From assembly GCA_001797465.1 (NCBI GenBank), contig MGPQ01000012.1:62001-126000 (forward strand): DNA of 64,000 nucleotides, written 5' to 3'. Shown in pieces: positions 34,530-42,950 of this stretch; the first letter of the stretch is position 1; each line of letters opens with the position of its first letter. The notes beneath the pieces were generated by a model, which was given only the letters and a program-made list of their open reading frames with translations, was not told the origin of the DNA and searched no databases. Origin of the DNA: Deltaproteobacteria bacterium GWB2_55_19. Lineage in GTDB: Bacteria > Desulfobacterota > GWC2-55-46. The position numbers and the translations under genes were made by a program.

Positions 34530-35282
34530 ATGTCAGGCCATTCCAAATGGGCAAACATAAAGCATAAAAAGGCCAAGACCGACGCCAAGAAGGGTAAGTC
34601 CTTCACGAAGCTCGTAAAGGAGATAATGGTAGCGGCAAAGGTGGGGGGTGGCGACCCCTCAGGCAACCCCCGCCTCCGTACGGCCATAGACAAGGCGAAG
34701 GCGGAGAATCTGCCTGCTGACAACATCGACCGCGCCATAAAAAAAGGCGCCGGAGAGCTCCAGGGGGTGAATTACGAAGAGGGTACTTACGAGGGCTACG
34801 GCCCGGCCGGGGTCGCGGTTCTTGTGAACTTCATGACCGACAACAGGAACAGGACCGCCTCTGAAGTAAGGCACCTCTTGACCCGTTTCGGCGGCTCATT
34901 GGGCCAGAGCGGGTCTGTATCCTACATGTTCGAGAAAAAGGGGCTCTTTACCTTCGACATCGGGTCCTTTACCGAAGAAAGGCTCATGGAGGCGGCGCTG
35001 GAGGCCGGGGCCGAGGACGTAGTAACGAATCAGGAAGATTCCGTTTACGAGGTCTACACAGACCCCGCGGATTTCGCGAAGGTGAGGGGGGCGTTCGAAT
35101 CAGCCGGCATTAAACCCTCGTCAGCGGACATCTCGATGATACCGAAGGTTACGGTCAAGGTTACGGGCAAACCCGTCCAGCAGGTGCTTAACCTCCTTGA
35201 GGAGCTCGAGGACCTCGACGACGTACAATCCGTATTCGCAAACTTCGACATCTCGGCGCAGGAAATGGCCAGCATAGCTTGA
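34530..35282 (+). CDS. yebC: YebC/TACO1 family protein
   Basis: 250 aa from the ATG at 34530 ([14 protein letters not shown]), preceded by GGAGGAG; an in-frame open stretch to 34488 is not part of the protein. The [21 protein letters not shown] start and [11 protein letters not shown] are family signatures. YebC proteins were annotated as transcription regulators, and homologues aid translation of proline-rich stretches. It precedes ruvC, as in many bacteria. Confidence 0.97.
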   Translation: MSGHSKWANIKHKKAKTDAKKGKSFTKLVKEIMVAAKVGGGDPSGNPRLRTAIDKAKAENLPADNIDRAIKKGAGELQGVNYEEGTYEGYGPAGVAVLVNFMTDNRNRTASEVRHLLTRFGGSLGQSGSVSYMFEKKGLFTFDIGSFTEERLMEAALEAGAEDVVTNQEDSVYEVYTDPADFAKVRGAFESAGIKPSSADISMIPKVTVKVTGKPVQQVLNLLEELEDLDDVQSVFANFDISAQEMASIA

Positions 35283-35310
35283 ACCGAAGAGCTCATTTAA
35301 CGAGGCCGCT

Positions 35311-35826
35311 TTGAAAGTACTGGGCATAGACCCCGGAAGCAGGACTACGGGCTGGGGCATAGTCGAAAAGGGTCCGGGTGGGGCGCTTAAGCACATCGCC
35401 AACGGCGCTATAAGCGTGAATGAGGCGCTCGCTCTGCCCGAGAGGCTTTTTTTTATCTCAAAAGGGCTCGAAGACGTCATAACGGAACACGCCCCAGAGG
35501 CGGTCGCAATAGAGACGGTCTTTACGCACAAGAACGTCCGTAGCGCCATCATGCTCGGCCACGCCAGAGGTGTCGCCCTACTGGTAGCGGCGTCCAAAAA
35601 CCTCCCTGTATTCGAGTACGCGCCCATGACCATAAAACTCTCCGTAACCGGCTTCGGAGGGGCGGAAAAGGACCAGGTGAAGAAGATGGTCTCCATGCTC
35701 CTTAAAACGCCCGCGCCTCTAAAGAACGACGCCTCCGACGCCCTTGCCGCGGCTGTCTGCCACATACACCACATCCGTGGCGGCGTTCCGAAGAAGGCGC
35801 ACACCGTAGTCGCGGTCAAGCCATGA
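35311..35826 (+). CDS. ruvC: Holliday junction resolvase RuvC
   Basis: 171 aa, TTG start with a GAGG site. Catalytic acids: Asp7 in LGIDPGSRTTGWG, Glu in AIETVFT (about 68) and the DASDALAAAVCH cluster (about 138-149). RuvC cuts four-way junctions brought by RuvAB. Overlaps ruvA by 4 bp (ATGA). Confidence 0.97.
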   Translation: MKVLGIDPGSRTTGWGIVEKGPGGALKHIANGAISVNEALALPERLFFISKGLEDVITEHAPEAVAIETVFTHKNVRSAIMLGHARGVALLVAASKNLPVFEYAPMTIKLSVTGFGGAEKDQVKKMVSMLLKTPAPLKNDASDALAAAVCHIHHIRGGVPKKAHTVVAVKP

Positions 35827-36428
35827 TAGCCTACATAAAAGGCGCCCTTAAGTTTAAGACGACTGAGTCCGCGATCGTCGACGTGAACGGCGTCGGCTAC
35901 GAGCTCTTCATCCCGCTCTCCACCTTCTGCAACCTGCCCGATGAAGGCGGCCTTGTAGATCTCTACGTACATACCCAGCTAAAAGAGGACGCGATACAGC
36001 TCTACGGTTTTTTGACGCCGGAAGAAAAGGCTGCCTTCCAGCTCCTCATATCCGTCACAGGTGTGGGGCCTAAGCTCGCGCGTAACATCCTCTCAGGCAT
36101 ACCGGTAGCCGACCTGGTTAACGCCATAGGGTCGTCCGACAAGGCCCGCTTGAGCACCATACCCGGCATAGGCGCAAAGTCGGCCGAGAGGCTCATACTG
36201 GAATTAAAGGACAAGGTAAAGAACCTCTCAAAGACAGGGGTGAAAGAGGCGGAGCCCAGGCTGAAGGATACTCTCTCAAACGACATAATCTCGGCGCTTG
36301 AGAACCTCGGGTACAAGGTCGCGCAGGCGGAAGAGGCGGTCAGGAAGGCCCGCGCACTCCTGCCGCAGTCCCCATTCGAAGCCATATTCAAAGAGGCGTT
36401 GAAGTTCCTTTCGAGAAAGCAGGCTTAA
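35823..36428 (+). CDS. ruvA: Holliday junction DNA helicase subunit RuvA
   Basis: 201 aa. OB fold (MIAYIKGALKFK start), helix-hairpin-helix segments (TGVGPKLARNIL and IPGIGAKSAERLILEL) and the C-terminal RuvB-binding helices. It forms the tetramer that holds the junction. Coupled to ruvC upstream and ruvB 4 bp downstream. Confidence 0.97.
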   Translation: MIAYIKGALKFKTTESAIVDVNGVGYELFIPLSTFCNLPDEGGLVDLYVHTQLKEDAIQLYGFLTPEEKAAFQLLISVTGVGPKLARNILSGIPVADLVNAIGSSDKARLSTIPGIGAKSAERLILELKDKVKNLSKTGVKEAEPRLKDTLSNDIISALENLGYKVAQAEEAVRKARALLPQSPFEAIFKEALKFLSRKQA

Positions 36429-36431
36429 GTT

Positions 36432-37460
36432 ATGGACGAGCGCGACATAGCCCCGGTAAAACTCGCCGAGGACGAGGGGATTGAGGCGACGTTAAGGCCT
36501 CGCCTCATCTCGGATTTTGTCGGCCAGGAAAAGCTCAAGGAGAATTTAAAGATATTCGTCGAAGCGGCAAAGGGGCGCGGAGAGGCGCTCGACCACGTCC
36601 TCTTCTACGGCCCGCCGGGGCTTGGCAAGACCACGATGGCGAATATCATAGCTAATGAACTTGGCGCGCACCTTCGGGCGACCTCCGGCCCTGTAATAGA
36701 AAAGGCCGGGGACTTAGCCGCTATACTCACCAACCTTGAGTCGCGCGACGTATTTTTCATAGACGAGATACACAGGCTGTCCACTGTCGTAGAGGAGATA
36801 CTCTATCCCGCGATGGAGGATTACCACATAGACATTATAATCGGGCAGGGGCCCTCAGCCCGTTCCGTAAAGCTCGACATACCCAAGTTTACGCTTATAG
36901 GGGCGACGACAAGGGCCGGCCTGCTCACCTCACCCTTGAGGGACCGCTTCGGCGTGATATTGAGGTTTGATTTTTACACGCCCTCGGAGATAAAGACGAT
37001 AGTCGTCCGCTCGGCTGCCATATTGGGGATAGAGATGACCCCTGACGGCGCACTTGAGATAGCGTCGAGGTCAAGGGGCACGCCCCGCGTCGCTAACAGG
37101 TTGCTCCGCCGCGTCAGGGACTTCGCGGAAGTTAAGGCAGGGGGTATAATTACAAAAGAAGTGGCTGACAGCGCCCTCGCCATGCTCGAAATAGACGCCA
37201 AAGGGTTTGACAAGATGGACAGGCGTATCCTCTTGACCATCATTGACAAGTTCGGCGGCGGGCCAGTGGGGATCGAGTCGCTCGCCTCGGCCCTCCACGA
37301 GGAAAAGGACGCGATAGAGGACCTCTACGAGCCGTATCTTATTCAGGAAGGCTACATAAACAGGACCCAGAGGGGCAGGGTAGCGACCCCCACAGCCTAC
37401 GCCCACGTTGGGAGGCCCTGGAGAGAGACGGGGAAGAACGGGCACGAGACCCTCTTTTAG
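36432..37460 (+). CDS. ruvB: Holliday junction DNA helicase ATPase RuvB
   Basis: 342 aa. Walker [10 protein letters not shown], Walker B FIDEIHRL, sensor GATTRAGLL and the C-terminal winged helix with [10 protein letters not shown], which is diagnostic. It is the hexameric motor for branch migration with RuvA. Ends the ruvCAB block; queH starts 33 bp later. Confidence 0.98.
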   Translation: MDERDIAPVKLAEDEGIEATLRPRLISDFVGQEKLKENLKIFVEAAKGRGEALDHVLFYGPPGLGKTTMANIIANELGAHLRATSGPVIEKAGDLAAILTNLESRDVFFIDEIHRLSTVVEEILYPAMEDYHIDIIIGQGPSARSVKLDIPKFTLIGATTRAGLLTSPLRDRFGVILRFDFYTPSEIKTIVVRSAAILGIEMTPDGALEIASRSRGTPRVANRLLRRVRDFAEVKAGGIITKEVADSALAMLEIDAKGFDKMDRRILLTIIDKFGGGPVGIESLASALHEEKDAIEDLYEPYLIQEGYINRTQRGRVATPTAYAHVGRPWRETGKNGHETLF

Positions 37461-37492
37461 CTTTCATAAGTAACCAATAACATAGAGGCCAT

Positions 37493-38110
37493 ATGGAAAA
37501 CGGAACGAGGCCTGTCTCGGCGACCCCGCCAAAACGCATCCTCGTACACATCTGTTGCGGGCCCTGCTCCATAGCGCCGCTTAAATACCTCCTCAAGGGT
37601 ACATCCGAGGTATGCGGCTTCTTCCACAACCCGAACATCCACCCGAAAAAAGAATTCCTCTTACGATTAGAAGCGGCAAAGACCCTGGCGCGCCACATCT
37701 CCCTTGAGGTCATCTACGACGAAGAGTACAGGCCGCTCCCTTTTATAAAAGGGCAGAAGGCCTCTTCCGGGGACCAGAATGTCAAGCACCCTTCAAAGGC
37801 ATCAAGGTGCCTGTACTGCTACGCCGCACGGCTCGAAGAGACAGCGAAGGCGGCTGTCAAGAACGGCTTCGACGCATTCTCGTCGTCTCTTCTGTACAGC
37901 ACCTCGCAGAGGCACGACGAGATAGCGTCTATCGGGGTTGACCTTGAAATGAAATACGGCATAATTTTTTATTACAAGGATTTCCGGGCCTTCTGGCAGA
38001 CGGGGTTGGACGAATCCAAGGCCCTCGGCATTTACAGACAAAAGTTTTGCGGGTGCGTTTACAGCAGGATTGAGCGGTACGCGAACGCCAAACCCAAAAA
38101 GTCCGCATGA
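37493..38110 (+). CDS. queH: Epoxyqueuosine reductase QueH
   Basis: 205 aa. HICCGPCS (Cys21, 22, 25), RCLYCY (about 103-106) and FCGCVYS give the cysteine pattern of QueH (DUF208), the cobalamin-independent enzyme for the last step of queuosine tRNA modification. FFHNPNIHP and SSSLLYSTSQRHDEI are conserved family segments. GAGG lies 6 bp before the ATG. Overlaps the SAM synthetase gene by 4 bp (ATGA); SAM also supplies the ribosyl part of queuosine (established pathway). Confidence 0.93.
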   Translation: MENGTRPVSATPPKRILVHICCGPCSIAPLKYLLKGTSEVCGFFHNPNIHPKKEFLLRLEAAKTLARHISLEVIYDEEYRPLPFIKGQKASSGDQNVKHPSKASRCLYCYAARLEETAKAAVKNGFDAFSSSLLYSTSQRHDEIASIGVDLEMKYGIIFYYKDFRAFWQTGLDESKALGIYRQKFCGCVYSRIERYANAKPKKSA

Positions 38111-39318
38111 AGGCGCGTAACATTCTGATAGAGACCGTCAGGTGTCCTTCCGTAACTGACGAGTCTGTGGAGATAGTCGAGAGGAAGGGTGTCGGCCACC
38201 CGGACTACATCTGCGACGCGGTGATGGATAGAATTTCCGTCGCCTTAAGCCGCGAGTACACGAGGCTCTTTGGTGAGGTCCTCCATCACAACATAGACAA
38301 GGGGTTGCTGGTCGCCGGAGAGGTCGAAAAGCGATTCAAGGGCGGGAGAGTTATAAAGCCGATGGAGTTCTTCATAGGCGACCGCGCCACCTTTTCTGTC
38401 GGCAAGGTCAAGGTCCCGGTCGCGGCCATAGCCAGGGAAGCTGTCTTTGCGTGGTTCAAGGAATTTCTCCCGGGGGTGGATGTAAAAAACGACCTAAAAG
38501 TCAGGGTCGTCTTAAAACCAGGCTCAGAGGAGCTAAAGGGCATATTCTCAAGGAAAGGGAGGGTGAGGGGCGCTAACGACACCTCGGCCTCTGTCGGGTA
38601 CGCCCCTTTTACACAGACTGAGAGGGCCGTTTACGAGACAGAGCGTTTTATAAACTCCCCGGCCTTCAAGCTACGGTTCCCTGAGAGCGGAGAGGATGTC
38701 AAGGTAATGGGTATACGGAGGGGGACTGCGCTTGACCTGACTATCGCCTGCCCGCTCCGCTCGCGGCTTGTGAAGAGCGAATCCGATTACTTCAGGAAGA
38801 AGTCGGCTATCCGCGGGGCGATTAAGGAGTTTTTGTCTGACGCCCCTTTTTCATCCGTAGAGGTCAATCTCAACACCCTTGATATCAAGGGCAACGGCAC
38901 CGGCGGCGTGTATCTTACGCTCCTCGGCACGTCCGCCGAGGACGCGGACTCCGGGCAGGTGGGCAGGGGCAACCGCGTAAACGGCGTTATCTCTCTCAAC
39001 AGGCCCATGGGCACAGAGGCCGCGGCAGGGAAGAACCCGGTATCCCATGTCGGAAAGATATATACGATCCTTGCGCACCAGATGGCGAATGAGCTCTACG
39101 CGAGGCTCAAAGGCGTAGAAGAGGTCTATGTCTGGCTCTTGAGCCAGATAGGCTCCCCAATCGACGAGCCCAAGCAGGTATATGTCCGCATAGTGCCTGG
39201 AAGGTGGCTGGATAAGAAGGCGCTAAACAGAGACGCAGGGGAGATATTGGACGAACTGCTATCCGGCATAGGCGCGCTAACGCGCGAGCTCTCAAGGGGA
39301 GAGCACCCGGTCTGCTGA
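38107..39318 (+). CDS. Archaeal-type S-adenosylmethionine synthetase (MAT)
   Basis: 403 aa. The N-terminal EIVERKGVGHPDYICDAV and LHHNIDKGLLVAG, with GRGNRVNGVISLNRPMGTEAAAGKNPVSHVGKIY further on, match the archaeal AdoMet synthetase family, which is very divergent from bacterial MetK. It makes SAM from methionine and ATP. The usual bacterial MetK motif around GAGDQG is absent. The gene is translationally coupled to queH, and a MITE-like hairpin begins 3 bp after its stop. Whether a bacterial metK exists elsewhere is unknown from this window. Confidence 0.93.
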   Translation: MKARNILIETVRCPSVTDESVEIVERKGVGHPDYICDAVMDRISVALSREYTRLFGEVLHHNIDKGLLVAGEVEKRFKGGRVIKPMEFFIGDRATFSVGKVKVPVAAIAREAVFAWFKEFLPGVDVKNDLKVRVVLKPGSEELKGIFSRKGRVRGANDTSASVGYAPFTQTERAVYETERFINSPAFKLRFPESGEDVKVMGIRRGTALDLTIACPLRSRLVKSESDYFRKKSAIRGAIKEFLSDAPFSSVEVNLNTLDIKGNGTGGVYLTLLGTSAEDADSGQVGRGNRVNGVISLNRPMGTEAAAGKNPVSHVGKIYTILAHQMANELYARLKGVEEVYVWLLSQIGSPIDEPKQVYVRIVPGRWLDKKALNRDAGEILDELLSGIGALTRELSRGEHPVC

Positions 39319-39320
39319 CT

Positions 39321-39452
39321 ATCTCAAAAATTGTTATTTTTCCCGATCTCTTCGTCAGGTCGTAAATAAAAATGCTCACATATTCCCGTATATGCTCCGC
39401 TTTTTATTTCCGCCCTTTCTTGACCTCAGAAAAAATTCCTAATTTTCAGAGG
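39321..39452. repeat. MITE-like long hairpin, copy 1
   Basis: An imperfect palindrome of about 130 bp centred near 39391. Outer arms ATCTCAAAAATT and AATTTTCAGA, inner arms around CGTAAATAAAAATGCTC and CGCTTTTTATTTCCG. It is near-identical to 58560-58690. The right end AGAGGTAGCCTAAA recurs at 61663-61675, and in inverted orientation near 63936. It lies directly after the SAM synthetase stop and before the DksA-like gene. No coding function. Confidence 0.9.
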
Positions 39453-39496
39453 TAGCCTAAATCCTTTTTCTAATTTTTTTTTCAGGGAGGTATTTC

Positions 39497-39895
39497 TTGG
39501 CTAAGGATAAGAACGAAGGTTTGAGTTTGAGACAAAAGAAGCTCAAGGGGGACCTCCTCGAAATCAAGCGGAGGGAGTGGAACGAGCTCCGCGAGGAGTT
39601 CTTCGGCAGACTCGGGAGGGAGTACAATGCGGAGTTCGACAACCCGCACGACCTCGAGGAGCTCTCCATTCTGGACGTGCTGGAGGACACCGGCCTCGCT
39701 GTCGCGGATATCAAGAGAAGACGGCTCGAAGCGCTTGACGATGCGCTCCGGAGAATCGATGAGGGCGTCTACGGCGTCTGCGCCGGGTGCGGTACGGAGA
39801 TAGACGATAAGAGGCTCAAGGCAGAGCCCTTTGCCGTGTTTTGCGTCGCGTGTCAGAGGGAGAGCGAGAAAGGCGCGAAGAAGCCGACGTTATGA
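39497..39895 (+). CDS. DksA/TraR-type zinc finger protein
   Basis: 132 aa, TTG start with AGGGAGG 6 bp upstream. N-terminal coiled-coil region (about 10-45 and 68-90) and a C4 zinc finger with Cys95, 98, 116 and 119 (CAGC...CVAC). DksA-type proteins bind the RNA polymerase secondary channel and tune transcription with ppGpp. The acidic coiled-coil tip of DksA is not clearly recognisable, so it may be a relative. Confidence 0.9.
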   Translation: MAKDKNEGLSLRQKKLKGDLLEIKRREWNELREEFFGRLGREYNAEFDNPHDLEELSILDVLEDTGLAVADIKRRRLEALDDALRRIDEGVYGVCAGCGTEIDDKRLKAEPFAVFCVACQRESEKGAKKPTL

Positions 39896-39966
39896 CTTTA
39901 AAGGCCTGGCAGAAGCGCATGGCAGAGGTAGTCTAAGGGAAAAATACATTCCAGGAGGCCTCTTTG

Positions 39967-40425
39967 ATGACCGAAAGGCAGATATCAGCCGGAGGCGTCA
40001 TATTCAGGTTCAGGGAGGGCGGCATAGACGTGGCCCTCATATCCGTCAGGGGCGGCAAGGTCTGGGGCCTGCCCAAAGGCGCGGCTGAGAAGGGCGAGAA
40101 CCTCGCCAGGACCGCGCACCGGGAGGTAAGAGAGGAGACCGGCCTCGACGGGAGGATAATAGATACGCTCGGGCATATAGAGTATTTTTATACATTCAAG
40201 GAAGAGGGCGGGGGGATGAAGAGGTACTTTAAGATCGTCTACTTCTTCCTCATGGAATACATAAGCGGCAAGGTCGAGGACCACGATTCCGAGGCCGACG
40301 AGTGCAGGTGGGTTTCAATAGACGAGGCGATATCGCTGATGAGGTTCAAGGACGAAAAGGATATATTGGAGAAGGCGCGGCGGATGATAGAGGAGATTAA
40401 GAGGGCGGAGGAATCGGCATCGTGA
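39967..40425 (+). CDS. Nudix hydrolase
   Basis: 152 aa from the ATG at 39967, 8 bp after AGGAGG (a TTG three bases earlier is in frame). The Nudix box GAAEKGENLARTAHREVREETG spans about 37-59 with the REVREE metal-binding core. Family resembles diadenosine polyphosphate or nucleotide sugar pyrophosphohydrolases (KVWGLPKGA). Substrate not assignable. Confidence 0.92.
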   Translation: MTERQISAGGVIFRFREGGIDVALISVRGGKVWGLPKGAAEKGENLARTAHREVREETGLDGRIIDTLGHIEYFYTFKEEGGGMKRYFKIVYFFLMEYISGKVEDHDSEADECRWVSIDEAISLMRFKDEKDILEKARRMIEEIKRAEESAS

Positions 40426-40457
40426 GTTTTAGCCATTTGCAGAGGGTGGCGTATTAT

Positions 40458-40546
40458 GTGGGTTGGGCTTCTCTTCGTTCCGCCCAACAAAATACGTTCT
40501 TCCGACGCCTACTGGTTGTTGGGCTTCGTCCCTTAGCCCAACCTAC
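40458..40546. repeat. GTTGGGC double palindrome
   Basis: GGTTGGGC...GCCCAAC followed by GTTGGGC...GCCCAACC, nested within a larger inverted repeat (GTGGGTTGGGC / GCCCAACCTAC). Such GGTTGGGC elements are common dispersed intergenic repeats in proteobacteria (recollection). A T9 tract follows at 40547-40555, so it may also terminate transcription of the Nudix gene. Confidence 0.75.
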
Positions 40547-40554
40547 TTTTTTTT

Positions 40555-40735
40555 TGAAACACCAGGGATTGGGTGAGCGAGCGTAAGGGAGGAAGCCTTG
40601 TAAGCGAGCCGGGGGGAGTAAGGGGCGCGAAGCGCCGTAAGCGGCGAGCGCATGGGAGGGGGAGGCAGGTTGTGAGCGAATCCCAATCCCGAAAATCGCG
40701 CGGCCGGCGCGCATGCAAGCCTTCACAAAAAACGC
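40555..40735 (+). repeat. Structured repeat unit C (single unit)
   Basis: One plus-strand unit of the family in composite repeats A and B. Stem GGGATTGGG (40565-40573) with CCCAATCCC (40682-40690); internal consensus TGAGCG..TAAGGGAGGAAGCCTT; second hairpin GCGCG-gccgg-CGCGC after the stem. The GGTTCAGG palindromes are absent. Together with the GTTGGGC palindrome it fills the 461 bp without genes between the Nudix and methyltransferase genes. Confidence 0.82.
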
Positions 40736-40886
40736 TGTCCTGGATAATACTTGAGGCTCTTGCCTCGCAAGGTCTTTTTTTGGGAATAAGCGGCCCAAGG
40801 GGACGGATTTCTAACATATTCACTCTTGTCATTTCCGGTTTTTTAGGTTATTTTGTCCTTCTATTTGATCTCATGGTCCCCCATTA

Positions 40887-41870
40887 ATGCGTAAAAAGGA
40901 AAGGAAAGAGAACGCCGGAAGAGAGTCCGCCTGCTTTATCTGCAAAAGGGAGGGGGAGTTCAAGCATGGCTATGACGGGCTTGAGTTTGAGGGCGCTTCT
41001 TACAATATAAGGTTCTGCCCCTCGTGCGGGCTCGGGAAGACATTTCCTTTTCTGAGCCCGGAGCGGCTCAAAAAGATATACTCCTCGACCTACCGCGAGG
41101 ACGATTCTACCCGGTTCCCTGGCCCCCTCGAGGCGGTTATCAACATCGTAAGGACCGGGCGTTGCCGCAGGGTCGAGGCACTCGCCAAAAAAGGCCGCGT
41201 CCTCGACATCGGTTGCGGAAGGGCCGATTTTCTCCTGTTGATGAAAGGCCGGGGCTGGGAGGCTCACGGCCTTGAGCTCGACGAACGGATAAAGGAGAGG
41301 GGAGGCAAAGCCAGGGGGGTAGAGCTTAAATACGGGGGGCTCGAGGAGAACCGCTTCCCGGACGCCTTTTTCGACGCCGTCACCCTCTGGCATGTATTCG
41401 AGCACCTCTCCGACCCGGCGTGGGCCTTAGGCGAGTGCAAAAGGATTTTGAAACCCGGAGGCACGCTCGTAATAGCGGTCCCGAACGTCAAGTCGCTTCA
41501 GGCGCGAATGACCGGCAAACACTGGTTCCACTTCGACCCGCCGTTCCACCTGTACCATTACTCGGCGCTTAATTTAAGTAGGCTCCTTGAGGCGAGCTCT
41601 TTCAAGGTAGAGAAGGTAAGGCATTTTTCGTTCGAGTATAACCCTTTCGGGTTCCTCCAGTCCATATTCAACCGGATGGGGTTCAGGGCGAACCTCTTTT
41701 ATGACTTTTTGAGGTCAAGGCATCGGGGGACAGCTGAGGATTATTTCTGCATAGCCGTAATGTTCATCATGATGCCGGTGATACTCCCTTTGTCGATACT
41801 CCTTTCAATAGCTGAAGCGCTCCTCAGGCAGGGCGGCACAATAGAGGTATACGCAAGAAAACAGGGGTAG
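40887..41870 (+). CDS. Methyltransferase with N-terminal zinc ribbon and C-terminal membrane helix
   Basis: 327 aa. CFICKREGEF...FCPSCGLGKT (about 16-52) forms a C4 zinc ribbon. The SAM-binding domain shows VLDIGCGRADFL (about 104-115) and TLWHVFEHLSDPAWAL (about 168-183). A hydrophobic stretch near 286-312 suggests membrane association. This layout is typical of methyltransferases in polysaccharide or lipid loci. The adjacent ilvE starts 10 bp later, but a functional link is not apparent. Confidence 0.87.
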   Translation: MRKKERKENAGRESACFICKREGEFKHGYDGLEFEGASYNIRFCPSCGLGKTFPFLSPERLKKIYSSTYREDDSTRFPGPLEAVINIVRTGRCRRVEALAKKGRVLDIGCGRADFLLLMKGRGWEAHGLELDERIKERGGKARGVELKYGGLEENRFPDAFFDAVTLWHVFEHLSDPAWALGECKRILKPGGTLVIAVPNVKSLQARMTGKHWFHFDPPFHLYHYSALNLSRLLEASSFKVEKVRHFSFEYNPFGFLQSIFNRMGFRANLFYDFLRSRHRGTAEDYFCIAVMFIMMPVILPLSILLSIAEALLRQGGTIEVYARKQG

Positions 41871-41879
41871 AAGAAAGAG

Positions 41880-42950
41880 ATGCTTAAGACAGAGATAGAG
41901 ATAATAAAGACGCCTTCGCCGAGGCTGAAGGACTCGCTCCTTGAGAACCCCGGCTTCGGGTCGATATTCTCCGACCACATGTTCTCCTCCGTTTACAGGG
42001 AGGGGAGATGGCAGTCTCCGATGGTCATGCCCTTCGGCGATATAAGCGTCTCTCCGGCGCTCACATGCCTCCACTATGGGCAGGCGATATTCGAGGGTTT
42101 GAAGGCCTTCTATTCAAGAGACGGGCGGATAAACATCTTCAGGGTGGATAAGTACCACGAGAGGATGAACAAGTCGGCGAAAAGGCTCTGCATACCGGAC
42201 GTGCCATACGACCTCTTCATAAACGGCCTTAAGGAGCTCGTCTCGCTCGATTCCGGCTGGATACCGAAGAAAAGGGGCTTCTCCCTCTACATCCGCCCTT
42301 TCATATTCGCTTCTGACAACTTTTTGGGCGTGCGCGTTTCAGATACATACAGGTTCTTTATAATCACCTCTCCGGTCGGCGCGTACTACAAAGAAGGGAT
42401 AAACCCGGTAAGCCTCACGACCCCGGGAGAGTACGTGAGGGCCGTTAAAGGAGGGCTCGGCTCGGCCAAGACCCCGGCGAATTACGCGGCGTCCCTGCTC
42501 CCGGCTGAAGAGGCGAAGAAGAAGGGGTTCACCCAGGTCCTCTGGCTCGACGCCATAGAGCACAGGTACATCGAAGAGGTCGGGACCATGAACATGTTCT
42601 TCGTCATTGGCGACGAGCTCTCTACCCCGTCCCTTGAAGGCTCTGTCCTCTCCGGCGTCACAAGGGACTCGGTCATCATGCTCGCCGGGAAGTGGGGGAT
42701 GAAGGTCTCTGAAAGGCGGATATCAATAGACGAGGTATTCAGGGCAACGAAAGACGGGTCTTTGAAGGAGGCCTTCGGGACCGGGACCGCGGCGGTCATC
42801 TCGCCCGTGGGGCAAATCGAGCATAAGGGCGAGAGGATAACCATAAATAACAATAAGATAGGGCAGTTGTCCCAGAGGCTCTATGACACCATAACCGGGA
42901 TACAGTACGGCGAATTACCCGACGCGGACGGATGGATATATACGATATGA
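41880..42950 (+). CDS. ilvE: Branched-chain amino acid aminotransferase
   Basis: 356 aa, the long (BCAT2-like) fold type IV class. [11 protein letters not shown], the PLP-lysine region [11 protein letters not shown] (lysine near 197) and [21 protein letters not shown] are diagnostic. It catalyses the last step of Leu/Ile/Val synthesis. The other ilv genes lie 17 kb away (59984-64000). Its stop overlaps the purL ATG at 42947 (ATGA). Confidence 0.96.
   Translation: MLKTEIEIIKTPSPRLKDSLLENPGFGSIFSDHMFSSVYREGRWQSPMVMPFGDISVSPALTCLHYGQAIFEGLKAFYSRDGRINIFRVDKYHERMNKSAKRLCIPDVPYDLFINGLKELVSLDSGWIPKKRGFSLYIRPFIFASDNFLGVRVSDTYRFFIITSPVGAYYKEGINPVSLTTPGEYVRAVKGGLGSAKTPANYAASLLPAEEAKKKGFTQVLWLDAIEHRYIEEVGTMNMFFVIGDELSTPSLEGSVLSGVTRDSVIMLAGKWGMKVSERRISIDEVFRATKDGSLKEAFGTGTAAVISPVGQIEHKGERITINNNKIGQLSQRLYDTITGIQYGELPDADGWIYTI

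Noticed and set aside
39107-39379. Minus-strand ORF starting MSIFIYDLTKRSGKITIF, with a twin at 58105-58617 (MSIFIFALTQRSGKITIF)
   Set aside because: The shared peptide comes from the two copies of the MITE-like palindrome, and both ORFs run into the antisense of the SAM synthetase or rseP genes. They show the repeat, not a protein family.
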